Below are positions 33,895 to 41,376 of a stretch of 64,000 nucleotides of DNA, in pieces (position 1 is the stretch's first letter; each line of letters begins with the position of its first letter). The translations under genes were made by a program, and so were the position numbers. The stretch lies in NCBI RefSeq assembly GCF_000682735.1, contig NZ_AWFD01000001.1:434001-498000 (forward strand). The letters run 5' to 3'. This stretch comes from Hyphomonas sp. CY54-11-8 (GTDB lineage: Bacteria; Pseudomonadota; Alphaproteobacteria; Caulobacterales; Hyphomonadaceae). The notes beneath the pieces are model-generated. The model was not told the DNA's origin. It ran no database searches and saw only the letters and a list, made by a program, of their open reading frames with translations.

Positions 33895-34914
33895 TTAGTT
33901 GCGGGACTTGTCGACCAGGCGGTCGTTCTGGGCCCAGTGCATCATGCCGCGCAGTTTTTCGCCGACTTCTTCGATCGGGTGGCTGTTCATGCGCTGGCGC
34001 ATGGCGTTGAAGCCCGGCGCGCCGGCCTGGTTTTCCAGCACCCAGTTGCGCGCGAACGTGCCGTTCTGGATGTCTTCCAGGACCTTTTTCATGTTCGCCT
34101 TGGCATCCGAGTTCACGACGCGGGGGCCGGAAACGTATTCGCCATACTCGGCTGTATTGGAGATCGAGTAGTTCATGTTGGCGATGCCGCCTTCATAGAT
34201 CAGGTCGACAATCAGCTTGGTCTCGTGAAGGCACTCGAAATAGGCCATTTCCGGCGCGTATCCGGCTTCGACCAGCGTTTCGTAGCCAGCCTTGATCAGC
34301 TCGACGATGCCGCCGCAAAGCACGGCCTGTTCGCCGAAGAGGTCGGTTTCGGTCTCTTCACGGAAGCTCGTCTCAATGACGCCGGCGCGGGTGTTGCCGA
34401 TGGCTTTGGAATAGGAGAGGGCGACAGCCTGGGCTGTGCCCGTGGCGTCCTGGTGGATGGCAATCAGGCCCGGCAGGCCGAAGCCCATCTGGTATTGTGC
34501 GCGCAGCGTGTGGCCGGGACCTTTCGGGGCCGACAGGGACACGTCAACATCGGCGCGCGGGCGGATCAGGTTGTAGTGCACGTTGAAGCCGTGGCCGAAC
34601 ATGATGTGCTGGCCGGCACGCAGGTGCGGCTCGATCTCGTTGGCGTAAAGCACAGCCTGCTTTTCGTCCGGCACGAGGATCATGAGCACGTCTGCCCACT
34701 GGGCGGCTTCTGCCGGGGTGACGACTTCAAGGCCTTCGGCCTGTGCCTTCTTGCGGCTGGCGGACCCTTCCTGAAGGGCGACCTTGACCTGCTTTACACC
34801 GCTGTCGCGCATGTTCAGCACGTGGGCGTGGCCCTGGCTGCCATAGCCGACAACGGCCACTTTCTTGCTCTGGATGAGGGCGAGGTCTGCGTCCTGCTCG
34901 TAATAAACTTTCAT
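33895..34914 (-). CDS. ilvC: Ketol-acid reductoisomerase (class I)
   Basis: A 339-residue enzyme converting acetolactate or acetohydroxybutyrate to dihydroxy acids with NADPH and Mg2+, the second step of valine, leucine and isoleucine synthesis. The cofactor loop [19 protein letters not shown], the GHGFNVHY motif and the metal-binding [12 protein letters not shown] and [16 protein letters not shown] stretches are complete. The length is typical of the short class I form. It is the last gene of the ilvB-ilvN-ilvC transcript on the minus strand, 50 bp after an unknown ORF. Confidence 0.97.
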   Translation of the reverse strand: MKVYYEQDADLALIQSKKVAVVGYGSQGHAHVLNMRDSGVKQVKVALQEGSASRKKAQAEGLEVVTPAEAAQWADVLMILVPDEKQAVLYANEIEPHLRAGQHIMFGHGFNVHYNLIRPRADVDVSLSAPKGPGHTLRAQYQMGFGLPGLIAIHQDATGTAQAVALSYSKAIGNTRAGVIETSFREETETDLFGEQAVLCGGIVELIKAGYETLVEAGYAPEMAYFECLHETKLIVDLIYEGGIANMNYSISNTAEYGEYVSGPRVVNSDAKANMKKVLEDIQNGTFARNWVLENQAGAPGFNAMRQRMNSHPIEEVGEKLRGMMHWAQNDRLVDKSRN

Positions 34915-34964
34915 GGGCTTCCGTTCGGCTCCGTCGGGGGTTGTTCTGGATAGGGGTTAGGCGG

Positions 34965-35621
34965 TCAGGGGGCGTTGCAGTCCCAGCCGTCGCTGACATT
35001 GGCGACGCCAATGATCAATTCGTTGAGTTTCGCCACATCGTCGCTCTGGCGGATGTGGCGGGAGAAATCGCGTGTCCCGTTCGCGGTCTGCACGCGGCTG
35101 ACCACGTCGTGGGAGTCGAGCAAGAGAACAGACCGGTGCGATCCGTCCGGATTGACCACGACTTCCATCCGCTCGGCATAGCCGGGCAGGTCGGGCGAGG
35201 CGGCCTTCAGCAGGCCAAGGGAAACCTCGGATGCGGCCTCATCCGGCATCAGCGTGTGCAGGTGGCAGACCGGCACATTGTCGGGATCGTCCATGTCCGC
35301 CGGGACGGAGCGGGCGTCGAGGATCATCGCGCCCTGCACGTCACTGACGGCATATACGTAGACCGCCCCGCTCAGCGAAACCGCGAGGTCAACGACCTGC
35401 ACCAGCGGATTACTGACCGGTCCGAAAATCGCGTTCGCCCGGCTCTGGAAGATGGCGGCGCGGTCGACATCGCATGTCAGCTGCGCCTCGCCGGCCTCAT
35501 CGGCCACAGCGAGGGCGACGCCCGCGATGCGCGGCTGGCAGCTGTCCGGCACCGGCACTTCGGCGAGGGCAGGCGCCGTAAAACAGGCCGCCAGGAAAGG
35601 GAGGGCGAAGAGACGTCTCAT
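34965..35621 (-). CDS. Exported hypothetical protein translationally coupled to ilvN
   Basis: A 218-residue protein with a signal peptide (MRRLFALPFLAACFTAPALA) and a mature, Cys-containing part of about 198 residues. No known domain is recognised. Mature features are an N-terminal SCQPRI, a strand/helix mix, and a C-terminal SDGWDCNAP, so one disulfide between end cysteines is possible. Its ATG overlaps the ilvN stop by 4 bp (ATGA), so translation is coupled to ilvN. Its place between ilvN and ilvC is unusual for an exported protein. Function unknown. Confidence 0.8.
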   Translation of the reverse strand: MRRLFALPFLAACFTAPALAEVPVPDSCQPRIAGVALAVADEAGEAQLTCDVDRAAIFQSRANAIFGPVSNPLVQVVDLAVSLSGAVYVYAVSDVQGAMILDARSVPADMDDPDNVPVCHLHTLMPDEAASEVSLGLLKAASPDLPGYAERMEVVVNPDGSHRSVLLLDSHDVVSRVQTANGTRDFSRHIRQSDDVAKLNELIIGVANVSDGWDCNAP

Positions 35622-36187
35622 CCCTTCTCCTTACCACGCTTGATGGAGAGAACGCCCGTACGGCTCACCTCGACGAGGCCGAGCGGCGTCATCAGGTCCA
35701 CGAACTGGCTGATTTTATCCGACGCGCCGGTGATCTCGAAAATGAAGCTCTCATTCGTTGTATCGATCACATTCGCCCGGAAAATCTGGGCAATCCGCAG
35801 CGCTTCGACGCGCTTTTCGCCGGTGCCGGCCACTTTCACGAGGGCCAGTTCGCGCTCGATCCCGCGCTTCGACTTGGTGATGTCCACGACTTCGCCGACC
35901 GGCACGAGACGCATCAGATGCGCTTCGATCTGTTCCAGGATATGCGGCGTGCCCTGGGTGACGATGGTGATGCGCGACTGGTGGCTGGAGGAATCCACCT
36001 CCGCGACCGTCAGGCTGTCGATATTGTAGCCACGGCCGGAGAACAGGCCGACGACACGGGCCAGCACGCCCGGCTCGTTGTCCACCAGCACGGCCAGCGT
36101 GCGGCGCTCGACGGCTTCATCCTCGTGATTGAGGAAGTAAGCGGATTTCGGCCCGTTTGGGGCGGGCGTTCCGGATCCGTCGCTCAT
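35618..36187 (-). CDS. ilvN: Acetolactate synthase regulatory (small) subunit
   Basis: A 189-residue ACT-domain subunit that binds valine and stimulates the IlvB catalytic subunit. The N-terminal ACT domain (RRTLAVLVDNEPGVLARVVGLFSGRGYN) and the C-terminal domain (TGASDKISQFVDLMTPLG) are intact. Its start overlaps the stop of an upstream unknown ORF by 4 bp (ATGA), and its stop overlaps the next unknown ORF start in the same way, so three proteins are translationally chained. Confidence 0.97.
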   Translation of the reverse strand: MSDGSGTPAPNGPKSAYFLNHEDEAVERRTLAVLVDNEPGVLARVVGLFSGRGYNIDSLTVAEVDSSSHQSRITIVTQGTPHILEQIEAHLMRLVPVGEVVDITKSKRGIERELALVKVAGTGEKRVEALRIAQIFRANVIDTTNESFIFEITGASDKISQFVDLMTPLGLVEVSRTGVLSIKRGKEKG

Positions 36188-36888
36188 TGTACAGTCTCCG
36201 GCTGTTCTGGGTGGCGGTTTGAGTTGTCGATGGAGACCCCGGGACGCCGAGTCAAGAGCAGCTGCCTGAGGGACTGAGCGCGTTCGATCGCCTGCTTCTG
36301 GTGGGTGCGGGTCTGTCCGTCATACCGTCCGACGACCTGGTTCAACCGGCGCGGGTCGAGATGGGCCTGCAGTTCCGAGACAACGAGGCGGCGGCAGTCG
36401 TCAATGAAGTCGGCGCTGTTGTCGCCCGTCGGACCGCCATCGCGGGTGAGGGCTGAAATTTCACAATGAACCCAGACGATTGCGTCCAGGATTGGCGGAC
36501 GGGAGCCCCGATAGGCGCCATCCTTTTCCGTGCCCTTTTTTTGCTCGTCCAGATTGGGGAAGAACATGCGGCCCCGGTCGATCAGTGCGGTCAGGTTCAC
36601 CAGCGTTGCCGCTTTGGCCGACTGGAAGGAGCCTTCATTGCCGTGCAGGTGGCGGGTGCGGGCGAGCATGGCCGCCCGTGCCATCGTGTCGATGGCGGCG
36701 CTGCCCCAGTCCAGGCTGGAACTGTCGATCGTCTGGCGGAGCTGCTCGGTGCGCAACTGGCGCTGCTTGCGGGTTTCGGCGCGGCTGGCGAGGGCACCGA
36801 TCACGGCGGCAATGGCGGACAGTACCGTAACCACCGTCCCGACATTGTCGGTCAGCATCTGCCAGATATTGTCTGTGGCCATCACCAT
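36184..36888 (-). CDS. Membrane-anchored hypothetical protein between ilvB and ilvN
   Basis: A 234-residue protein with one N-terminal membrane segment (NVGTVVTVLSAIAAVIGALA, about res. 15-34) followed by a cytosolic, strongly helical part. The helix starts SRAETRKQRQLRTEQLRQTIDS and is probably coiled coil. No enzyme motif is recognised. A second Met two codons in (36882) is an equal start candidate. It begins 36 bp after ilvB and its stop overlaps ilvN by 4 bp. The layout, a TM helix then a coiled coil, resembles the small membrane ORF in the phe operon, but no sequence similarity is visible. Confidence 0.75.
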   Translation of the reverse strand: MVMATDNIWQMLTDNVGTVVTVLSAIAAVIGALASRAETRKQRQLRTEQLRQTIDSSSLDWGSAAIDTMARAAMLARTRHLHGNEGSFQSAKAATLVNLTALIDRGRMFFPNLDEQKKGTEKDGAYRGSRPPILDAIVWVHCEISALTRDGGPTGDNSADFIDDCRRLVVSELQAHLDPRRLNQVVGRYDGQTRTHQKQAIERAQSLRQLLLTRRPGVSIDNSNRHPEQPETVQ

Positions 36889-36924
36889 CCCCTGAAGCGT
36901 CGCCGGTTCCCGGTCTCTCAGAAG

Positions 36925-38697
36925 TCAGACCAGCTTGCGCCCGGTCTCACCAATCTCGTTACCAGTTATCTGCCCGAGGATCATCTCGTTATGTGCAGAG
37001 CCCGACGGGATCATCGGAAGGCAGTTGCCGTCCTTCTCGATCATGCAGTCGAACAGGACCGGGCCCGGATGCTCGATCATTTCCATGATCTTGTCGTCCA
37101 GCTGGGCAGGGTCCTCGCAGCGGATGCCATGGGCGCCCATGGCTTCAGCCAGTTTCACGAAGTCCGGCAGGCTTTCCGAATAGGAGTGCGAATAGCGCTC
37201 GCCATGCAGTAATTCCTGCCACTGGCGCACCATGCCCATCCATTCATTGTTGAGGATGAACACTTTCACCGGCAGGCAGAACTGAACCGCCGTGGAGAGT
37301 TCCTGCATCATCATCTGGATCGAGGCTTCGCCCGCAATGTCGATGACGAGGGCTTCCGGATGGGCGCACTGCACGCCGACAGCTGCCGGCAGGCCATAAC
37401 CCATCGTGCCGAGGCCGCCGGAGGTCATCCAGTGGTTCGGCTCGTCGAAATGGAAGAACTGCGCCGCCCACATCTGGTGCTGGCCGACCTCGGTCGTGAT
37501 GAAGGTCTCGCGCTCGCGGGTGAGGGCATAGAGGCGCTCGATCGCGTATTGCGGCTTGATGATCTTGTCCGACGGCTCATAGGCGAAGCAGTCGCGGGCG
37601 CGCCAGACGTCGATCTCGGCCTTCCAGGGTTTCAGGTCCGGTTTCTTGCCCTTGCGGTGCTTCACGGCCGCGATCAGCGCTTCCAGTGCTGCGGCGCAGT
37701 CGGCAACGATCGGCACGTCGACCCGGACGATCTTGTTGATCGAGGAAGGGTCGATATCTATGTGGACCTTCTTGGAATTCGGCGAAAAGGCGTCGATCCG
37801 GCCGGTCACGCGGTCGTCGAAGCGGGCGCCGACGCAGATCATCAGGTCGCAATCGTGCATCGCATTGTTGGCTTCGTAGCTGCCATGCATGCCCACCATG
37901 CCCAGCCAGTCCTTGTGGGAGGCCGGGAAGGCGCCGAGGCCCATCAGGGTGGAGGTGACCGGAATGCCCGTCTCGGCCTGCAGCTTGCGCAGCGCTACGG
38001 AGGCTTTCGGGCCGGAATTGATAACGCCGCCGCCGGTGTAGAAAACGGGCCGGCGGGCCATGGCGATCAGCTCGGCGACAGCCTCAATGGCTTCCGGTTG
38101 CGGTTCGGTGCGCGGGGCGTAGGTCGGCTTGTGGACGCCGTCCTTGCCGGAATAGGTGCCGGTGGCGAACTGGACGTCCTTCGGGATGTCGATGACGACC
38201 GGGCCGGGGCGGCCGGAGGTCGCGATGTGGAAGGCCTCATGGATGGTACGGGCCAGCTGGTCGACATCGGTGACGAGGTAATTGTGCTTGGCGCAGCTGC
38301 GCGTGATGCCGGTCGTGTCGGCTTCCTGGAAGGCGTCCGTGCCGATCAGGTGTGTCGGCACCTGGCCGGAGATGACGACCATCGGGATCGAATCCATCAT
38401 CGCATCGGTGATCGGCGTGACCATGTTGGTCGCGCCGGGGCCGGAGGTGACCAGCGCCACGCCGCACTTGCCGGTGGAGCGGGCATAGCCTTCGGCGGCA
38501 TGGCCCGCGCCCTGTTCATGGCGCACCAGGATGTGGCGGATGTCGTCGGCGGCGAACAGCGCGTCATAGATCGGCAGGACGGCGCCGCCCGGATACCCAA
38601 ACATGACCTCTACGCCCTGTTCCCGGAGGGCCGTGATTACGATCTCGGCGCCGGTCATCAGGCGGGTTTCGGTCTTCTGTTTGGTTTTGACGGTCAT
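36925..38697 (-). CDS. ilvB: Acetolactate synthase catalytic (large) subunit
   Basis: A 590-residue ThDP-dependent enzyme joining pyruvate to another 2-oxo acid, the first step of branched-chain amino-acid synthesis. The ThDP N-domain (FGYPGGAVLPIYDALF, RHEQGAGHAAEGYAR with the catalytic Glu), the central FAD-binding domain and the C-domain GDG-like motif (IAGEASIQMMMQEL) are visible. In the last, the usual GDGSF reads AGEAS; Gly-Glu keeps the acid. The ATG at 38697 is preferred. The upstream reading from 38802 is the attenuator, not protein. Attenuation by a Val/Leu leader controls the operon. Confidence 0.95.
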   Translation of the reverse strand: MTVKTKQKTETRLMTGAEIVITALREQGVEVMFGYPGGAVLPIYDALFAADDIRHILVRHEQGAGHAAEGYARSTGKCGVALVTSGPGATNMVTPITDAMMDSIPMVVISGQVPTHLIGTDAFQEADTTGITRSCAKHNYLVTDVDQLARTIHEAFHIATSGRPGPVVIDIPKDVQFATGTYSGKDGVHKPTYAPRTEPQPEAIEAVAELIAMARRPVFYTGGGVINSGPKASVALRKLQAETGIPVTSTLMGLGAFPASHKDWLGMVGMHGSYEANNAMHDCDLMICVGARFDDRVTGRIDAFSPNSKKVHIDIDPSSINKIVRVDVPIVADCAAALEALIAAVKHRKGKKPDLKPWKAEIDVWRARDCFAYEPSDKIIKPQYAIERLYALTRERETFITTEVGQHQMWAAQFFHFDEPNHWMTSGGLGTMGYGLPAAVGVQCAHPEALVIDIAGEASIQMMMQELSTAVQFCLPVKVFILNNEWMGMVRQWQELLHGERYSHSYSESLPDFVKLAEAMGAHGIRCEDPAQLDDKIMEMIEHPGPVLFDCMIEKDGNCLPMIPSGSAHNEMILGQITGNEIGETGRKLV

Positions 38698-38753
38698 GAC
38701 TTGGCTCTGGCGTCTGAGGTTAGAAAGGAAGGTTTTGTCCGGGATGTTTTCTG

Positions 38754-38786
38754 AAAAGAAAAAGGGCCCCCTTCGGAGACCCTTTT
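38754..38786 (-). terminator. ilvB: Attenuator terminator of the ilvB operon
   Basis: On the minus strand, AAAAGGGTCTCC (38786-38775) pairs with GGGGGCCCTTTT (38771-38760) around the 3-nt loop 38774-38772. The 12-bp stem includes U-G wobbles at two positions, and it is followed by a T-rich tail. It lies about 57-90 bp before the ilvB ATG and downstream of the leader peptide. This is the classic attenuator terminator shape. Confidence 0.8.
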
Positions 38787-38792
38787 GTGCGC

Positions 38793-38832
38793 ACACCCGC
38801 AACCGGTTCTGGCGAACTCCGGCTACGGGTGT
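38793..38832 (-). promoter_or_regulatory. Leader-end pause hairpin of the ilvB attenuator
   Basis: On the minus-strand RNA, the 38826-38832 and 38793-38799 arms pair over 7 bp (plus-strand ACACCCG / CGGGTGT), extended by CCGG at 38803-38806 with 38819-38822. The stem overlaps the leader stop codon, as the 1:2 pause hairpin does in amino-acid attenuators. The competing antiterminator pairing was not resolved by eye. Confidence 0.55.
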
Positions 38833-38861
38833 CTAAGTACGAGTACCTCTGACATGCGCAC
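38823..38861 (-). CDS. ilvB operon leader peptide (Val-Leu-Val-Leu)
   Basis: A 12-codon ORF on the minus strand starts at GTG (38861) 8 nt after a GGAGG at 38870-38874, or at the ATG at 38855. It reads M-R-M-S-E-V-L-V-L-R-H-P then TAG. Four consecutive Val/Leu control codons (GTA CTC GTA CTT) match the end products of the pathway. Starved ribosomes stalling there should prevent the downstream terminator stem. The peptide is a regulatory read-out of charged tRNA-Val and tRNA-Leu and is not expected to function itself. Confidence 0.75.
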   Translation of the reverse strand: MRMSEVLVLRHP

Positions 38862-38885
38862 GTGCGTTTCCTCCAACGACGGGGG

Positions 38886-39836
38886 CTAGGAATAATCTGC
38901 CTCCATCTCCCTGTCAATCTCCCTGTAGAGGGCAAGAATCACCCGCATGCGATCGCTCATTTCGGTGCCGGGAATTCTCGGCCAGAACGGGAACTGCCTG
39001 CCAATCCACGTGAATTGCCTCTTTGCATAGCGCCGCGTGTCGCGCTTGGCGTTCTCGGCGGCGAATTCGGCGCTGATTTCGCCGCGGGCAAAGGCGGCCA
39101 GCCACGGCATGCCATGGGCCTTCATCGCCGGCAGTTCGGGGTCCAGCCCCCGTTCGATCAGGGCCCGGGCCTCGGCCATGGCGCCCTGCATCAGCATGCC
39201 TTCGAAGCGCCGGTCGATCTTGGCATAGAGCTTGGCGCGCGGCGGAGTGAGGGCGAAGCCCATCCATTCCCGGTCCAGGAGGACAGGGGGCTGGCGCTCA
39301 TTGTGGAAGTCGGTGATCGGCCGCCCGGTTGCGAGCCAGATCTCATAGGCGCGGGCGAGGCGCTGCCTGTCTCCGGTGCCGAGGCGTTCGGCGGTTTCCG
39401 CGTCGTGCGGTGCAAGCCGGGCGCGCAGGCCCTCGGCACCCTCGGCTTCGGCAATGTCGCGCACTTCGGCGCGGACCTCTTCCGGCACGGGCGGGATGGC
39501 CGACAGGCCCTGTGTCAGCGCCAGCAGGTAAAGCCCGGTGCCGCCGACGATCACGGCGCGCTTATTCTTCTTCTGGAGCACGCGGATCTTGGCGCGAGCC
39601 TCCTCCAGCCACTGGCCGGTGGAATAGCGCTCGGCCGCGTTGACGTGGCCGAACAGGTGATGCGGCACGCCCTGCATCTCTTCCTCGTCCGGGCGGGCAG
39701 AGATGACTTTCAGGTCCCGGTAAACCTGCATGGAATCGGCATTGATCACCTCCCCGTCGAGCCGCCGGGCGACTTCGATGGCGAGGGCGGTCTTGCCGCT
39801 GGCCGTAGGGCCGTGGATCAGGATGGCCGGGTGCAT
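38886..39836 (-). CDS. miaA: tRNA dimethylallyltransferase
   Basis: A 316-residue enzyme that puts a dimethylallyl group on N6 of A37 in tRNAs reading UNN codons. The P-loop GPTASGKT (res. 9-16), the DSMQVYRDL motif with the catalytic Asp, and the GGTGLYLLAL loop are present, as is the C-terminal KRQFTWIGRQ. The ATG at 39836 lies 71 bp from the divergent serB gene. Its stop is 25 bp upstream of the ilvB leader peptide, so it may be read into the attenuator region, but ilvB likely has its own promoter. Confidence 0.96.
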   Translation of the reverse strand: MHPAILIHGPTASGKTALAIEVARRLDGEVINADSMQVYRDLKVISARPDEEEMQGVPHHLFGHVNAAERYSTGQWLEEARAKIRVLQKKNKRAVIVGGTGLYLLALTQGLSAIPPVPEEVRAEVRDIAEAEGAEGLRARLAPHDAETAERLGTGDRQRLARAYEIWLATGRPITDFHNERQPPVLLDREWMGFALTPPRAKLYAKIDRRFEGMLMQGAMAEARALIERGLDPELPAMKAHGMPWLAAFARGEISAEFAAENAKRDTRRYAKRQFTWIGRQFPFWPRIPGTEMSDRMRVILALYREIDREMEADYS

Positions 39837-39907
39837 GCCAATAGAGGTAAGGGGTTGTCATCCAAGAGGAAACCCATGATGACGCGGGAAAACCCGGGAA
39901 TACTGTC

Positions 39908-40792
39908 ATGAGCCTCAGGATTGTCGCCGTCGCTGCCATGGATGCCGCGAAACTGGAAGCGGAAGTCTCGCCGGAACTCGGCCGGGTCGCGCCGTCGCGT
40001 TCGCTTGGCAGTGTGGACGGGCTCGTCGCGCTGGAATGGCAGGTGCCGGGCACAGAGGACGAGGCCGCGCGCCTGCGGGCCCGGCTGGCGGAGAAGGGGC
40101 ACCCCGTCGACACCGCTGTGCTGCCCGCCTCAAGCGGCCGCAAGCGCCTTCTGATCTCGGACATGGATTCCACCATCATCGGCCAGGAATGCCTCGATGA
40201 GCTGGCAGATTTCGCGGGCCTGAAAGCCGAGGTTTCCGCCATCACCGAACGCGCCATGCGCGGCGAACTGGACTTTGAAGGCGCGCTCACCACCCGTGTG
40301 GCGATGCTGAAAGGCCTCGGCCTCGATGCGCTCGATCACGCTTATTCAGAGCGGATCACGCTGAATCCCGGCGCGAAAACCCTAGTCGAGACGATGAAGG
40401 CAGACGGGGCTGAAACTGTCCTGGTTTCAGGCGGTTTCACCTATTTCACCTCCCGCGTCGCTGCGGCTGCCGGCTTCCACACACATCGCGGCAACACGCT
40501 GATCGATGATGGCACGGAGTTGACCGGAGAGGTCGGCCGGCCAATTCTGGGCCGCGAAGCAAAACTCGCCGCGCTGGACGAGTTTGCAGCGTCCGGCGGC
40601 ATCCGCCGGGAAGACGTGATCGCGATGGGCGACGGGGCGAATGATCTTGCCATGATCAAGGCGTCCGGCCTCGGCGTCGCCTATCACGCCAAGCCTGTCG
40701 TGGCCGCCGAAGCGCATGCCGCGATCGAGCACACAGACCTTCGCGCCGCGCTCTTCTTCCAGGGCTATGAGGCGAAGGAATTCGTCAGCTAG
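39908..40792 (+). CDS. serB: Phosphoserine phosphatase
   Basis: A 294-residue HAD-superfamily enzyme for the last step of serine synthesis. The nucleophile motif is SDMDSTIIGQE (Asp85, with Asp87 as general acid), motif II is VLVSGGFTYF, and motif III/IV is AMGDGANDLAMI. Motif III Lys lies in REAKLAALDE. The N-terminal 75 residues are a regulatory ACT-like extension, as in the SerB of other proteobacteria. It is divergent from miaA. Confidence 0.96.
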   Translation: MSLRIVAVAAMDAAKLEAEVSPELGRVAPSRSLGSVDGLVALEWQVPGTEDEAARLRARLAEKGHPVDTAVLPASSGRKRLLISDMDSTIIGQECLDELADFAGLKAEVSAITERAMRGELDFEGALTTRVAMLKGLGLDALDHAYSERITLNPGAKTLVETMKADGAETVLVSGGFTYFTSRVAAAAGFHTHRGNTLIDDGTELTGEVGRPILGREAKLAALDEFAASGGIRREDVIAMGDGANDLAMIKASGLGVAYHAKPVVAAEAHAAIEHTDLRAALFFQGYEAKEFVS

Positions 40793-40839
40793 GGGGTGGA
40801 TAAACGGCCCTCCAGACCGTGAACTACACCGTGAATACA

Positions 40840-40860
40840 CCATGTATGGACCATGTATGG
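40840..40860. repeat. 11-bp period direct repeat after serB
   Basis: CCATGTATGG occurs twice (40840-40849 and 40851-40860) with 1 bp between. The 11-mer GGACCATGTAT and the 10-mer ATACACCATG seen here also occur just after infC (3656-3673), in different order. Confidence 0.6.
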
Positions 40861-40901
40861 TGCGGCCCTGACGTCCAATTTCGGTTCCGGCCGGTATTTA
40901 T

Positions 40902-40930
40902 TTGTAACGTCATTACATTACGTGTATGGT
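40902..40930 (+). promoter_or_regulatory. Promoter with overlapping inverted repeat upstream of exbD
   Basis: TTGTAA (40902-40907), a 17-nt spacer and TATGGT (40925-40930) make a good sigma70-like promoter. An inverted repeat TGTAA-N5-TTACA (40903-40917) sits over its -35 and spacer, an operator-like position. It lies 30 bp upstream of the exbD ATG. Confidence 0.5.
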
Positions 40931-40960
40931 CTCCGGAAAATGGAACAGAGGGAGGCCAAT

Positions 40961-41374
40961 ATGAGAGGCAGACACCGGACCGGGGCAGGGACAGCGGAAG
41001 TGTCACTGACGCCGATGCTGGACGTAGTTTTCATCCTGCTCATTTTCTTCATGGTCACATCGAACTTCACGCAGGAGCAGGCGATCAGGTTGGAGTCGCC
41101 CGCCAGCGGCACGGGCGCCGGCTCTGGCAAGGCCATGCTGATCCAGATCAGCGAGGATGCCGTAATCCGCGTCGACGGGCGGACGACTGATATCGGCGCC
41201 GTCCGCTCGGCCATAGAACGCAAGAAAGCAGAAACGCCGGACATCCAGATTGCCATCGAAGTGGAGTCAAAGGCAAAATCCGGCCTGGTCACCCTGGTCC
41301 GCGACGCCGCCTATGATGCCGGGTACACAGAAGGGGTCAGTATCGGAATGGCGCAGTCCGCCGAGGCGATCTGA
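40961..41374 (+). CDS. exbD: ExbD/TolR family biopolymer transport protein
   Basis: A 137-residue protein with one N-terminal TM segment (PMLDVVFILLIFFMVTS, whose Asp is the proton-path residue in ExbD/TolR) and a periplasmic domain ending near residue 137. ExbD/TolR works with ExbB/TolQ to power TonB or Tol. Here it stands alone, with no exbB, tolQ or tonB beside it, so its partner must be elsewhere. The start at 40961 has GGAGG at 40951-40955; the reading from 40853 would not suit a membrane protein. It converges on degP. Confidence 0.88.
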   Translation: MRGRHRTGAGTAEVSLTPMLDVVFILLIFFMVTSNFTQEQAIRLESPASGTGAGSGKAMLIQISEDAVIRVDGRTTDIGAVRSAIERKKAETPDIQIAIEVESKAKSGLVTLVRDAAYDAGYTEGVSIGMAQSAEAI

Positions 41375-41376
41375 AC

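Noticed and set aside
38698-38802. Long N-terminal extension of ilvB from 38802
   Set aside because: It reads across the attenuator terminator; the family start is at 38697.
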